64,000 nt of DNA, from assembly GCF_030254645.1 (NCBI RefSeq), contig NZ_CP116346.1:1530001-1594000 (forward strand). The letters run 5' to 3'. The position numbers were made by a program, and so were the translations under genes. The notes beneath the pieces are model-generated. The model had not been told where the DNA came from. It saw only the letters and a program-made list of their open reading frames with translations, and did no database searches. The DNA comes from Paucibacter sediminis (GTDB lineage: Bacteria; Pseudomonadota; Gammaproteobacteria; Burkholderiales; Burkholderiaceae_C). This document shows, piece by piece, positions 44,293 through 52,691 of the stretch. Position 1 is the first letter of the stretch. Each line of letters begins with the position of its first letter.

Positions 44293-44642
44293 CTGTCAGC
44301 AAGCCTGCGGTAGGCAAGCAGGAACAGCGTGCCCAGCAGCACGTCGATGGCCGCGAAGATGCCCAGCGGCAGCGGCGCACGCGCGGCCGCCAGCAGGGCG
44401 AAGCTGGAGGCCGCGAACGAGAACTTCTCGAGCACGGCGGCCAGCATCACCGGGCGCAGCCGCGTGGGCTGCCTGGCAATCGCCAGGCCGATGAAGCCGT
44501 AGAAATGCTCCGGGTGGGTGATGGGCGGCGGGAAGTCCCGCCCCAGCTGGCCCTCCAGAAAATACTGCGGCGCCAGCATGACGATGCCGTAGACGGCGGC
44601 CCAGAAGAACACGCGTTTGGCGAAGGTTTCGGATCTGTTCAT
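44289..44642 (-). CDS. Small integral membrane protein, unknown family
   Basis: The 117-residue product (ATG 44642) has three to four hydrophobic helices. One ordered loop has HPEHFYGFIGLAIARQ, which recurs in proteins annotated only as hypothetical. Positive residues near each end suggest an N-in arrangement. It lies downstream of the VOC gene on the same strand (11 bp) and may be co-transcribed. Confidence 0.75.
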   Translation of the reverse strand: MNRSETFAKRVFFWAAVYGIVMLAPQYFLEGQLGRDFPPPITHPEHFYGFIGLAIARQPTRLRPVMLAAVLEKFSFAASSFALLAAARAPLPLGIFAAIDVLLGTLFLLAYRRLADS

Positions 44643-44653
44643 GGCTGCAGAGT

Positions 44654-45049
44654 CTAGGCTTCGGCCGCATGGCAGACCACGCAGAGCTTGTTGCCATCGG
44701 GATCGCGGAAATAGGCGCCGTAGTAATGCTCGTGATACTCGGGCCGCAGGCCCGGGGCGCCCTCGTCCGTGCCGCCATGGGCCAGGGCCGCCGCATGGGC
44801 CGCACCCACCAGCGCCCGGCTGGCGGCCAGCAGGGCCACCATCTGACCGTTGCCGGCATGATGGGGCGCGCGGTCGTAGGGCTGGCCGATCAGGAACAGC
44901 GGGCGCGGATCGGGGCTCGATTGCCAGCCCGCCCATGGCCGGCCGGCATCGCAGAAGCGCGCCTGGATGCCAAGCGCGGCCATCAGCGGCCGGTAGAAGG
45001 CGAGCGCGCGCTCGAAGTCACTCACGCCGACGAAGATGTGTGAAAACAT
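44654..45049 (-). CDS. VOC / glyoxalase-bleomycin-resistance-like protein
   Basis: A 131-residue single VOC-fold protein (MFSHIFVGVSDFERALAFY at the start, YYGAYFRDPDGNKLCVVCH at the end). The RDPDGNKL motif holds one metal-site Glu/His position variant. A paralogue at 57416-57808 starts and ends almost identically. Function unknown; members often act on xenobiotics or serve as small binding proteins. Likely co-transcribed with the downstream membrane protein. Confidence 0.87.
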   Translation of the reverse strand: MFSHIFVGVSDFERALAFYRPLMAALGIQARFCDAGRPWAGWQSSPDPRPLFLIGQPYDRAPHHAGNGQMVALLAASRALVGAAHAAALAHGGTDEGAPGLRPEYHEHYYGAYFRDPDGNKLCVVCHAAEA

Positions 45050-45088
45050 GGCTGAACAAGCGGGGCGAGGTGGGCGTTGCGGGGTGAT

Positions 45089-45562
45089 TCAGGCCTTTGC
45101 GGTCGCAACGAGCAAGGCCCGCTGTGCGGCCCAGGCGATCGGCACGCCGAACAGCAGCATATGGGACAGCAGGTCCAGCACGGTGGCGAGCGGCTTGAAG
45201 CTGACCGGATAGGGGAAGGCCGACAGCGGCAGCACCAGCAGCCGCATGGCCAGGAAGATCATGGCACCGAACAGGACGCCCGCAAGCAGCGGATGCAGCG
45301 TCAGCGCCGGCAGGCGCAGCGCCAGCGCGAGGAACAGGCCCGCCCAGAGCAGCGAGATCGCAAAGTGCAGCGCCAGACCCAGGGCGGCGACCGGCAGGCC
45401 GCCGGCAAACGCGGCGCTGCCGAGCAGGCCACTGGCCACGGTCTGCAGCAGGCGCACGGGCGTGGCACCCTGGTAGGCGGCAAAGGAAATCGCAAACAGG
45501 ATGTCCAGCGCGCCGGCGATCGACCCACCCAGCAGCACGGCGTAAAGATGCGCAGCGTTCAT
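45089..45562 (-). CDS. Four-helix membrane protein, YagU/DUF1440-like in appearance
   Basis: A 157-residue product (ATG 45562) with about four hydrophobic segments. It opens with VLLGGSIAGALDILFAISFAAYQG; the GxxAGxxDxxxA pattern is reminiscent of YagU-like proteins, and a duplicated half-structure is suspected. The assignment is tentative. The gene starts 62 bp after the methyltransferase gene's end, on the same strand. Confidence 0.7.
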   Translation of the reverse strand: MNAAHLYAVLLGGSIAGALDILFAISFAAYQGATPVRLLQTVASGLLGSAAFAGGLPVAALGLALHFAISLLWAGLFLALALRLPALTLHPLLAGVLFGAMIFLAMRLLVLPLSAFPYPVSFKPLATVLDLLSHMLLFGVPIAWAAQRALLVATAKA

Positions 45563-45624
45563 GAGCGAGCGATTCTCACGATGCGCCGACAGGCCTGACC
45601 AGTGCCATTGTTCACCTCGGGCAA

Positions 45625-46443
45625 TCAGCGCGACACCGCCACCACACAGGCCTGGATGCGCCCCTGCACCGCGCCGCTGCCGAAGGCCGCGGCGAGCGCG
45701 GCCTCGGCGGCCTCGGTCGCGGGCACGAGCCGGGCGGGGTCGATGGCTTCGATCTCGCTGCGCAGTGGCGTGCCCTGGCAGTAGGCCAGGGCCGGCAGGC
45801 GCGGCGATGCCGCGCGGCTCACGAAGCCGAGGGTGTGGAAGCGCGCCGGCGCCGCGAAGCCGGCGCGTGCCAGGTCGGCGGCCATCTGCGCCCGGTCGTG
45901 GTAGCCATGCGGCAAGCGCAGCAGAAACTGCGGTGGCCGTTCGGGAAACAGCGCCGCCAGCGCGCGGATCACGACAGCAGCAAACTCGTTGTGCTCGATG
46001 GCGTCCCAGGCGCTGAAGAGGAAGGCCCCGCCGGGCCGCAGCACACGGCGCGCCTCCGCCATCGCGACGGCCCGGTCGGGAAAGAACATCACGCCGAACT
46101 GGCACACCACCACATCGAAAGAGGCGTCGGGGAAGGGCAGGCTCATCGCGTCGGCCTGCCGCCACTGCACCGGCCGCGCCGTGCCGATGGCGGCTGCATG
46201 CTCCAGCATCGGCGCATTCAGGTCGCTCGCCACCACGGCCGCCTCGGGCGGCAGGCGCGCCGCCAGCTTGCGCGTCAGCACCCCGGTGCCGGCGGCGACC
46301 TCGAGCACGCGCGCCGGCTGCAGCGCGGCGACGCGCTCGGCCATGTCGGCGGCATAGGGCTCGAAGATCAGCGGCACCAGGTATTGCTCGTAGAGCTGCG
46401 GAATGGAGCCGGCAAACAGGCGATCGGTCTGGGCTGGGTTCAT
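45625..46443 (-). CDS. Class I SAM-dependent methyltransferase (Methyltransf_11 type)
   Basis: A 272-residue enzyme with an intact SAM site: VLEVAAGTGVLTRKLA (motif I), DLNAPML (acidic loop), QADAMSLPFPDASFDVVVCQFGVMFF (motifs II-III) and RRVLRPGGAFLFS. It resembles UbiE-like and small-molecule methyltransferases. The C-terminal 80 residues are specific and may bind substrate. The natural substrate cannot be named. Confidence 0.87.
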   Translation of the reverse strand: MNPAQTDRLFAGSIPQLYEQYLVPLIFEPYAADMAERVAALQPARVLEVAAGTGVLTRKLAARLPPEAAVVASDLNAPMLEHAAAIGTARPVQWRQADAMSLPFPDASFDVVVCQFGVMFFPDRAVAMAEARRVLRPGGAFLFSAWDAIEHNEFAAVVIRALAALFPERPPQFLLRLPHGYHDRAQMAADLARAGFAAPARFHTLGFVSRAASPRLPALAYCQGTPLRSEIEAIDPARLVPATEAAEAALAAAFGSGAVQGRIQACVVAVSR

Positions 46444-46533
46444 CAGCGGGCTTATACGCCGCAGCGCTCACGCTATCTTCATCAACCTTGCCCGCATATC
46501 GGCGTATGCGGCCCGCAGCAGCGCCCCCGCGGG

Positions 46534-46872
46534 CTATGCCTGCCACACCCCGTAACCCGCCTCGCGCAGGCCGATGGCAAGCTCGACCTCCATGTCGCGG
46601 GCGGCCTCGTAGGGCATGGGGTTGTAGCACTCGTAGAGCTCGGGCAGCAGACGCACGCCGTACTTCAGCACGAAGCGGTTCGCTTGCACGCCGGCCATGT
46701 GGCGATCGAAGCGCAGATCGGGATCCAGCCCGGTCATACCCACGTAGACGCAGGGCTTGCAGATATCGTGCGCCGGGTTGGCCTTGCGGAAGGCGGGCTC
46801 GTTCCAGACGCGGTCGGACAGCTGCACGACGTAGACGTGATGATGATGGCGTTCGCGGGGCCGGCGGCTCAT
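46534..46872 (-). CDS. GIY-YIG-like small protein
   Basis: The 112-residue product (ATG 46872) has HHHHVYVVQLSDRVW followed by PCVYVGMTGLDPDLRFDRH and a late PYEAARDMEVELAIGLREAGYG. The V-Y-V...V-Y-V-G-M-T pair, the following Arg and His, and the downstream Glu match the GIY-YIG layout (Tyr, Tyr, Arg, His, Glu), with V replacing G/I. A structure-specific nuclease role is plausible, though the family is not certain. The SDR gene follows it upstream on the same strand by 44 bp. Confidence 0.7.
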   Translation of the reverse strand: MSRRPRERHHHHVYVVQLSDRVWNEPAFRKANPAHDICKPCVYVGMTGLDPDLRFDRHMAGVQANRFVLKYGVRLLPELYECYNPMPYEAARDMEVELAIGLREAGYGVWQA

Positions 46873-46915
46873 GGCAGGGCCGATTCTCGCCGCTGCGCCG
46901 GCAGCCGGGCCGTGT

Positions 46916-47749
46916 TCAGTCCACGAAGAAGTCCGGCAGGAAGTTCGTCGTGCCCGGCTTGACGCTGTAGCGGTCCAGCTCGGTGATGCCGTGCTGACGC
47001 AGCAGATCCTCGTCGATGAAGAAGTTGCCGGTGGTGCTGCGCGCATCGCTGGTGAGCACCAGGTGGGCGGCATCGGCCATGATCTCGGGCTTGCGGCACA
47101 GCGCGGTGTCCACGCCCGGGATCATCTGCAGCGCCGCGGTGGCGATCGGGGTGCGCGGCCACAGCGAGTTGACGCCTATGCCCAGCGGCCGGAACTCGCC
47201 CGCATGGCCCAGCGTGCATTCGCTCATGCCGTACTTGGCCATGGTGTAGGCCACATGGTTGGCAAACCAATGTTCCTTCATGTTCAGCGGCGGCGACATG
47301 TTCAGCACATGGGGGTTGCGGCCCGCCTTGGCGCTCTTCGTCAGCTCGGCCAGGCAGGCCTGGGTGCAGAGGTAGGTGCCGCGCACGTTGACGCCGAACA
47401 TCAGGTCGAAGCGCTTCATCGGCGTGGCCGCGGTGGGCGTGAGGCTGATGGCGCTGGCATTGTTGACGAGGATGTCGATGCCGCCGAAGCGCGCCACCGC
47501 CTCCGCCACCGCGGCCAGCACGCTGGCCTCTTCGCGGATGTCGCATTGCAGCGGCAAGGCCTGACCCCCGGCGGCCTCGATCTCGGCCGCGGCGCTGTGG
47601 ATGGTGCCGGGCAGCTTGGGGTTGGCCTCGACGGTCTTGGCCGCGATGACGATGTTGGCGCCGTCCGCCGCGGCGCGCTTGGCCACCGCCAGGCCAATGC
47701 CGCGCGAGGCGCCGGTGATGAAGATGGTCTTGCCCTTGAGGTTCAACAT
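46916..47749 (-). CDS. SDR-family oxidoreductase, HSDL2-like
   Basis: AGGAGA before ATG 47749 fixes the start (277 residues). The N-terminal TGASRGIG (12-19) binds NAD(P), NNAS is the family motif, and Y-T-M-A-K is the catalytic YxxxK. The long AKTVEANPKLPGTIHSAAAE and EIMADAAHLVLTSDARSTTG segments match the HSDL2-like SDR group. The upstream Ser of the catalytic triad falls in LNMSPP. Substrate is unknown; fatty-acid or steroid-like alcohols are often proposed. Confidence 0.9.
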   Translation of the reverse strand: MLNLKGKTIFITGASRGIGLAVAKRAAADGANIVIAAKTVEANPKLPGTIHSAAAEIEAAGGQALPLQCDIREEASVLAAVAEAVARFGGIDILVNNASAISLTPTAATPMKRFDLMFGVNVRGTYLCTQACLAELTKSAKAGRNPHVLNMSPPLNMKEHWFANHVAYTMAKYGMSECTLGHAGEFRPLGIGVNSLWPRTPIATAALQMIPGVDTALCRKPEIMADAAHLVLTSDARSTTGNFFIDEDLLRQHGITELDRYSVKPGTTNFLPDFFVD

Positions 47750-47810
47750 GCTTGCGTCTCCTGGTGTCCGATCCGGCCCGCGCCGGGCGCGAGGCCGACG
47801 GTACACCAGT

Positions 47811-50042
47811 TCAGGGCGCGGGCGCCCAGCCGCGCGGCAAGCGCCGGCGCGCCCGCGGCAGCAGCAGCAACATCAGCCCGCCCAGCAGCATCGCCGCGCT
47901 GGCCGGCTCGGGCACGGCCGCCGCCACGCCCACCAGGCCGGGCTTGCTGAAGTCCAGCACGAAGGCGTTGCGGTCCACGCCGTCCGGCAGGCTGCCGATG
48001 CGCAAACCCTGGTGGTCCAGGCTGCCGCTATAGGCCAGGAAGCTGGGCAGGCTGCCGGCCGCAAAAAAGGCCGCGTCGCCGCTGAAGTTGATCACCCCGC
48101 TCAGCACCAGATCGCCCTGCACCAGCAGCAGGTCGCTCTGGGGGCCCAGCTCGATCTGCAGCGCGCCGAGCGGGTCCAGGCTCACCGTCCCGTGCACGGC
48201 CAGGGTGCCCGGGCTGTTGCCGGGCGCGAGCACGCCACCGGCCAGCACATGCACGGCGCCGGCAATGCTGCCGCTGCCGCCCAGGATGGCGCCGGCCTGC
48301 ACCTCCACGTCACCCGTGAAGCTGCCGTTGACGAGCAGGCGGCCGGCCTCCACCGTCGAGACGCTGGCCAAGAAGGCCAGGCCCTGCAGGTCCAGCGTGC
48401 CCTGGCCCAGCTTGTGCAGGCCGCCCGCGCCGCTCAGCGTGGTGTTCACGCCCAGGTTGTGGCCATTGCTGTCGAGATGGGCGCCGCCGGCCTGCACCAC
48501 CACGCCCGCCACATTGAGCAGAAAGCTCGGCTGGTTGACGCTGGCGCGCAGCACGCCGCCGTCGAAGACGATGCTGCCGTTGGCGCGCACGATCTGCTCG
48601 GTTTCCAGCACGCCGCGCGCGGCGGCGGTGCCGTCCAGGTAGAGCGCGCCGCCGCCCGCCAGGCCCTGGCCCAGATAGGTCTTGGCGCTTTGCACCAGGC
48701 CGCCGCCGGCGATGCGCAGCGTGCCGCTGCCGCGCTCGCCGATATAGAGCGGGCCGGTGATCCAGCTGGCGGGCAGGCCGCCGGCGTCGGCGCCCTTCAC
48801 CTCCACCGTGCCGCTGGCGCCGAACCATTTGCCGATCTCGCCCCAGGCGCTGCTGACGCGCGCGCCATTGCGGATATTGAGCTGGCCGCTGGCGTGGCCG
48901 TCGTAAAGGTCGCCCGTCAGGCCCGCCAGGCCGTTGCCGACGACCAGGCCCTGGCTCAGGGCCAGCGTCGTGCCGTCCACCGTCACCAGGCCCTTGCCGA
49001 GCTTGGAGGCGCCGATGTCCAGCGCCACGCTGCTCAGGCTGGCGGCACTCTTGATGAGCAGCGTGCCGTCGCCGTTGTAGCCCACGAAGAAGGCACCGCC
49101 ATTGCTCCAGCTGGCGCCGTCCAGGGTGGCGTTGGCGATGGCGCTGGCCTCGCGGCCGATATAGGCGTTCTGGCTGCTGATGAGGGCGCCGTTGAGCGCG
49201 CTGAGCTGCGCCTTGCCATAGCCGCCGATGATGAAGTCGCCCGTATGGGTCCAGCTGCTGTTGTCGACGATGGCGTTGCCCAGCAGCGCATTCCTGCTCA
49301 GGTAGTAGCTCGAGCCGGCGCCGATCACGCCGGTCACATCGCTGACGAGGGCATGGTCGTGCAGGTAGAGCGTCGCCAGCCCGGCGCTGCCGACCACGAA
49401 GCTGTTGCTGTTGACCCAGCTCGAGTGCTTGATGTCCACCAGGCCCACGCCGTCGCTGCCACCCACCGTGGTGTCGCGCGAGCCGATCCTGGCGTCGTTG
49501 GTGAGCAGCACGGTGCCGTTGTAGACGCCGTCACCCACGCCCACGTCGAAGCCCAGCGCGTTGGCCCAGCTGGCGCGGCTGCCGTCCAGCGTGGCCGCGC
49601 CATCGATGCTCACCAGCCCGGGCCCGCCATCGATGCTCACCAGCCCGGGCCCGCCAGCGCTGCCATTCAGCGTCACGCTGCCGCTGGTGAGGCGCGCGCC
49701 CTTGCTGAGCCAGACCTGCCCGGCCGCCCCGCTCGCATAGAGGGCCTCCACCGAAAGCGTCGCCGGCGGCCCCACCGAGGAGAGCTCGAGCGAACCGTAG
49801 ACGAACGCGAAGCGCGCGCCCGCGCCGGCCTGCTGCACCGTGACGGTATGGCCCGCCTTGATGGTGGCGGCATCGGCGCCGCCGGGCATGCTGGGCGTCC
49901 AGGTGGCGGCATCGAACCAGTCGCCGCTCTGCTTGGTTTCCACCGCCTGCGTCGCTGGCGCCAGGCCGATCAGGGCAAGCAGCAGCGCGGCGGCAAGTCC
50001 GGTGCGGCGGCGTGGGCGGCGGCGTGAACATGGGCCTTGCAT
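47811..50042 (-). CDS. PEP-CTERM-sorted, autotransporter-type beta-helix surface protein
   Basis: GGGGAGA precedes ATG 50042 (743 residues). A basic signal (RRRPRRRTGLAAALLLALIG) is followed by parallel beta-helix repeats built from short G/A/S/N-rich strands, such as LGQGTLDLQGL in the autotransporter-associated style. The C terminus is VPEPASAAMLLGGLMLLLLP followed by RARRR, a PEP-CTERM sorting signal processed by an exosortase (XrtA). It is probably linked to exopolysaccharide or surface matrix. A perfect 27-bp duplication lies near the N terminus. The exosortase is not in the window. Confidence 0.87.
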   Translation of the reverse strand: MQGPCSRRRPRRRTGLAAALLLALIGLAPATQAVETKQSGDWFDAATWTPSMPGGADAATIKAGHTVTVQQAGAGARFAFVYGSLELSSVGPPATLSVEALYASGAAGQVWLSKGARLTSGSVTLNGSAGGPGLVSIDGGPGLVSIDGAATLDGSRASWANALGFDVGVGDGVYNGTVLLTNDARIGSRDTTVGGSDGVGLVDIKHSSWVNSNSFVVGSAGLATLYLHDHALVSDVTGVIGAGSSYYLSRNALLGNAIVDNSSWTHTGDFIIGGYGKAQLSALNGALISSQNAYIGREASAIANATLDGASWSNGGAFFVGYNGDGTLLIKSAASLSSVALDIGASKLGKGLVTVDGTTLALSQGLVVGNGLAGLTGDLYDGHASGQLNIRNGARVSSAWGEIGKWFGASGTVEVKGADAGGLPASWITGPLYIGERGSGTLRIAGGGLVQSAKTYLGQGLAGGGALYLDGTAAARGVLETEQIVRANGSIVFDGGVLRASVNQPSFLLNVAGVVVQAGGAHLDSNGHNLGVNTTLSGAGGLHKLGQGTLDLQGLAFLASVSTVEAGRLLVNGSFTGDVEVQAGAILGGSGSIAGAVHVLAGGVLAPGNSPGTLAVHGTVSLDPLGALQIELGPQSDLLLVQGDLVLSGVINFSGDAAFFAAGSLPSFLAYSGSLDHQGLRIGSLPDGVDRNAFVLDFSKPGLVGVAAAVPEPASAAMLLGGLMLLLLPRARRRLPRGWAPAP
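49601..49654. repeat. Perfect 27-bp tandem duplication inside the PEP-CTERM gene
   Basis: Positions 49601-49627 and 49628-49654 are identical. The unit is 27 bp, so the protein gains nine extra residues in frame (GGPGLVSID repeated). Recent slippage or unequal crossing-over is the simplest origin. Confidence 0.9.
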
Positions 50043-50145
50043 AGCTGCTCTCCCCGGTCGGGTGCGCCGCCGCCGGAAGCGCGGCGGGACGTTCCGCAAT
50101 GTCACACACATTGCACCCGCGCGGGGGGCCCACCCCCTAGGAGCG

Positions 50146-51996
50146 TCAGCGCCGCTTGCCCTGCTGCTGCATCAGCTCGCTGACCATCTTCACCGGCGCG
50201 CTGCCATGGCTGAGGAACTCGGTGTGGAAGTCCTTCAGCGAGAAGGCGGCGCCGCGCTGCGCCTTGAGCTGCTCGCGCAGCGCCATGATTTCCGAGTAGC
50301 CGGCAAAGTAGCTGCTCAGCTGCACCGCGGTGACCTGGGCGCGGTGCCATTTCTCGCTCGCCTCGGTCTTGGACTGGAAGGCCTCGCGCTCCAGCAGCGC
50401 CTCGGCCTCGGCCTGGCCCTGGCCCAGCACATGGGTGCGGTAGTCGAGGATGGCGTTGCAGACGGTGCGCAGATTCCACTTCGAGTACATCAGCCACATC
50501 TCGGGGCTGGGCTGGCCGTCCATATCGCCCCAGCCGGCCTCCATCATCATGCGCTCGCCATAGACCGCCCAGCCCTCCACCATCGCGCCATTGCCAAACA
50601 GGGCCTTGACCTTGGAGGGCGATTTGTTGGCGTGCAGCAGCTGCAGGTAATGGCCGGGGATGGCCTCGTGGATGCTGAGGATCTGCAGCACCCAGTGGTT
50701 GTACTCGCGCAGATAGCTCTCGGCCTCCGCGGGCGTGTACTTGTCCAGCGGGTCGACGTTGTAATAGGTCGCGCCCTGCGGGTCCAGCGGGCCGGGCGCG
50801 CTGATCGAGGCGCCGGCCACGCCGCGCATATAGGCGGGCGTCTCGCGCACCTGCAGCGGGCGCGTCGGGTCCAGCGCCAGCAGATCATGCTGCTCGACGA
50901 ACTTCGCCAGCGCCGGGATCTGCGCCTTGATCTCGTCCACATAGCCGGCCGGGCTGACATGGTTCGCGCTGAGCTTCTCAATCACGCGGGCGATCTTGTC
51001 CAGGCGCTCGGCGGGCTTGGCGGCGTCGCCGAACAGGCCGGGCCAGAGCCGATCGGACAGCTCGCTCATGCGCTGGTGCAGCGCCTCCTTGTGCTGCAGC
51101 GCGCGCTCGTAGAGGCCGCGCGCATCGACGCCGGCCTGGATGTCGTAGCCGAACTTGGCCTCGAAAGCGGCCTGGCCGATGCGGAAGCTGCGCCCCGTGC
51201 CGGCGGCGGTCTGGCGCGCGTCCAGGGCCTTCAGCGCGGCGATATAGGCCTGCAGCGCGCGCTCGGCCGCGGCGTTGTGGCGCGCCAGGCGCTGCGCCGC
51301 CGCGGCGGGCAGCTGCGCTTGCTGCTGCGCCTGCTGCAGGGCCTGCGGGATCTCGGTGGCAAAGGTGGCCAGCGCGCCCTCGCTCTGCTGGATCGCCAGA
51401 CGCAGATGCTCGGGGCTGGGCTCCTGCAACTGGGCCAGCGCGGCGCGGTAATAGGCCGGCACCTGCTGCAGGCGGCGCTCGATCAGGGCGAGGCGCCGCG
51501 GCAGCGGCGCGAAGTCCTTGTTGAGCAGCTCGCCAAAGGCGCCGGCGACGTTGTACTCGGAGGGGTCCCATTGCCAGCTGCGGAACTCGCGCAGCGACCA
51601 GATGCTGCCGCGCAAATGGTTCTGCAGCAGCGCCAGATCACCCTGCTGGGCGGGCGTGAGCCGCGCGCGGTCCAGGCGCGCCAGGCGCTGCAGCCAGGCC
51701 TCGCTGAAGCGCAGCTGGGCCTGGCGGTTGGCCGCCGTGGGCGCGGGCAGGCGCGCCGCGGCGGCGTATTCGCCGGCCGCCACCGCGGCCTCGGGCAGCA
51801 GCGCCCAATAGGCCTTCAGAAAGGCATCCACCTCGGCATCGAAGGCGGCGGGCACCTGCCGCGTCTGCTGCAGCTTCGCGGCCGGCGGCGCCGCTGCCGC
51901 CAGGGCCGGCACGGGCAGCCAGGCCCCCAGGGTCAACAGGCTGGCAAGCGCGCAGCGGGTGAGCATGGGGAGGCGGCGGGTGGTGTGGGTGGTCAT
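50146..51996 (-). CDS. DUF885 family exported metallopeptidase-like protein
   Basis: The 616-residue product starts at ATG 51996 or ATG 51966; a signal peptide (TRCALASLLTLGAWLPVPALA) follows either. The hallmark HEAIPGHY (a HExxxxH-type zinc motif) sits in the C-terminal half, with GWAVYGERMMMEAG downstream supplying a further Glu. DUF885 proteins resemble M32/M2-type carboxypeptidases and are thought to be periplasmic peptidases. It is divergent from the DUF2242 lipoprotein gene. Confidence 0.88.
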   Translation of the reverse strand: MTTHTTRRLPMLTRCALASLLTLGAWLPVPALAAAAPPAAKLQQTRQVPAAFDAEVDAFLKAYWALLPEAAVAAGEYAAAARLPAPTAANRQAQLRFSEAWLQRLARLDRARLTPAQQGDLALLQNHLRGSIWSLREFRSWQWDPSEYNVAGAFGELLNKDFAPLPRRLALIERRLQQVPAYYRAALAQLQEPSPEHLRLAIQQSEGALATFATEIPQALQQAQQQAQLPAAAAQRLARHNAAAERALQAYIAALKALDARQTAAGTGRSFRIGQAAFEAKFGYDIQAGVDARGLYERALQHKEALHQRMSELSDRLWPGLFGDAAKPAERLDKIARVIEKLSANHVSPAGYVDEIKAQIPALAKFVEQHDLLALDPTRPLQVRETPAYMRGVAGASISAPGPLDPQGATYYNVDPLDKYTPAEAESYLREYNHWVLQILSIHEAIPGHYLQLLHANKSPSKVKALFGNGAMVEGWAVYGERMMMEAGWGDMDGQPSPEMWLMYSKWNLRTVCNAILDYRTHVLGQGQAEAEALLEREAFQSKTEASEKWHRAQVTAVQLSSYFAGYSEIMALREQLKAQRGAAFSLKDFHTEFLSHGSAPVKMVSELMQQQGKRR

Positions 51997-52064
51997 GGGC
52001 GGGCTCGCTGATGAATCCGGCGCATTGTGCATGGCCGGCGGACGCGCATTTTCAAGACGACATA

Positions 52065-52658
52065 ATGCCGGCAATGCTGATGAATCCTCCCGCCCTGCGT
52101 GCCCTGCTGCCCGCCTGCTACGTGGCCCTCAGTGCCGCGCTGTTGGCCGGCTGTGGCCTGAGCTCGCCGCTGAAGAGCCCGCCCAAGCCCTCGGTCTACC
52201 AGAACGAGAAATTCCAGGCCGACGAGACCTTCTCGCGCCTGTTCGACGCCGGCGTGGGCGAGACCTGCGAGGCCGCGCGCCGCGCCCTGCTGAGCCAGGG
52301 CTATGTGATCACCAATGCCAATACCGGCATGGTGATGGGCGCCAAGCGCTTCCAGCCCGATGGCGAGGAGCATGTGGAGATCTCCTTCAATGTGGTGTGC
52401 GTGCCCGACGGCCGCAACAGCCAGATCGCCACCGCCTTTGTCTCGGCCCAGCAGGACCGCTACGTCATCAAGAAGAGCGCCAACGCCACCAGCATCGGCG
52501 TGAGCGCGCTGGGCTCGATCTCGGTGCCGCTCTCGTCCTCGCAGGATTCGCTCGTCAAGATCGCCTCCGAGACCATTCCCGCCGGCGCCTTCTACGACCG
52601 CTACTTCGCGCTGATGCAGCGCATGTTGCGCGAGCAGGCGGCGGATCAGCCGCAATAG
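52065..52658 (+). CDS. DUF2242 family lipoprotein
   Basis: From ATG 52065 the product is 197 residues. The signal peptide ends at the lipobox LAGCG, so a lipid-modified Cys is expected. CEAARRALLSQGYVITNAN, VMGAKRFQPD and SQDSLVKIASETIPAGAFYDRYF match DUF2242 members of Burkholderiales and Neisseriales. Function unknown; an envelope role is inferred. It lies 33 bp upstream of the tail-sheath gene on the same strand. Confidence 0.88.
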   Translation: MPAMLMNPPALRALLPACYVALSAALLAGCGLSSPLKSPPKPSVYQNEKFQADETFSRLFDAGVGETCEAARRALLSQGYVITNANTGMVMGAKRFQPDGEEHVEISFNVVCVPDGRNSQIATAFVSAQQDRYVIKKSANATSIGVSALGSISVPLSSSQDSLVKIASETIPAGAFYDRYFALMQRMLREQAADQPQ

Positions 52659-52691
52659 CCGGGCCGGCCCGGCACAGCAGGAGTTCAAGCC

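Noticed and set aside
49601-49654. CRISPR or VNTR array
   Set aside because: Only two directly adjacent copies without spacers, in frame within a gene.
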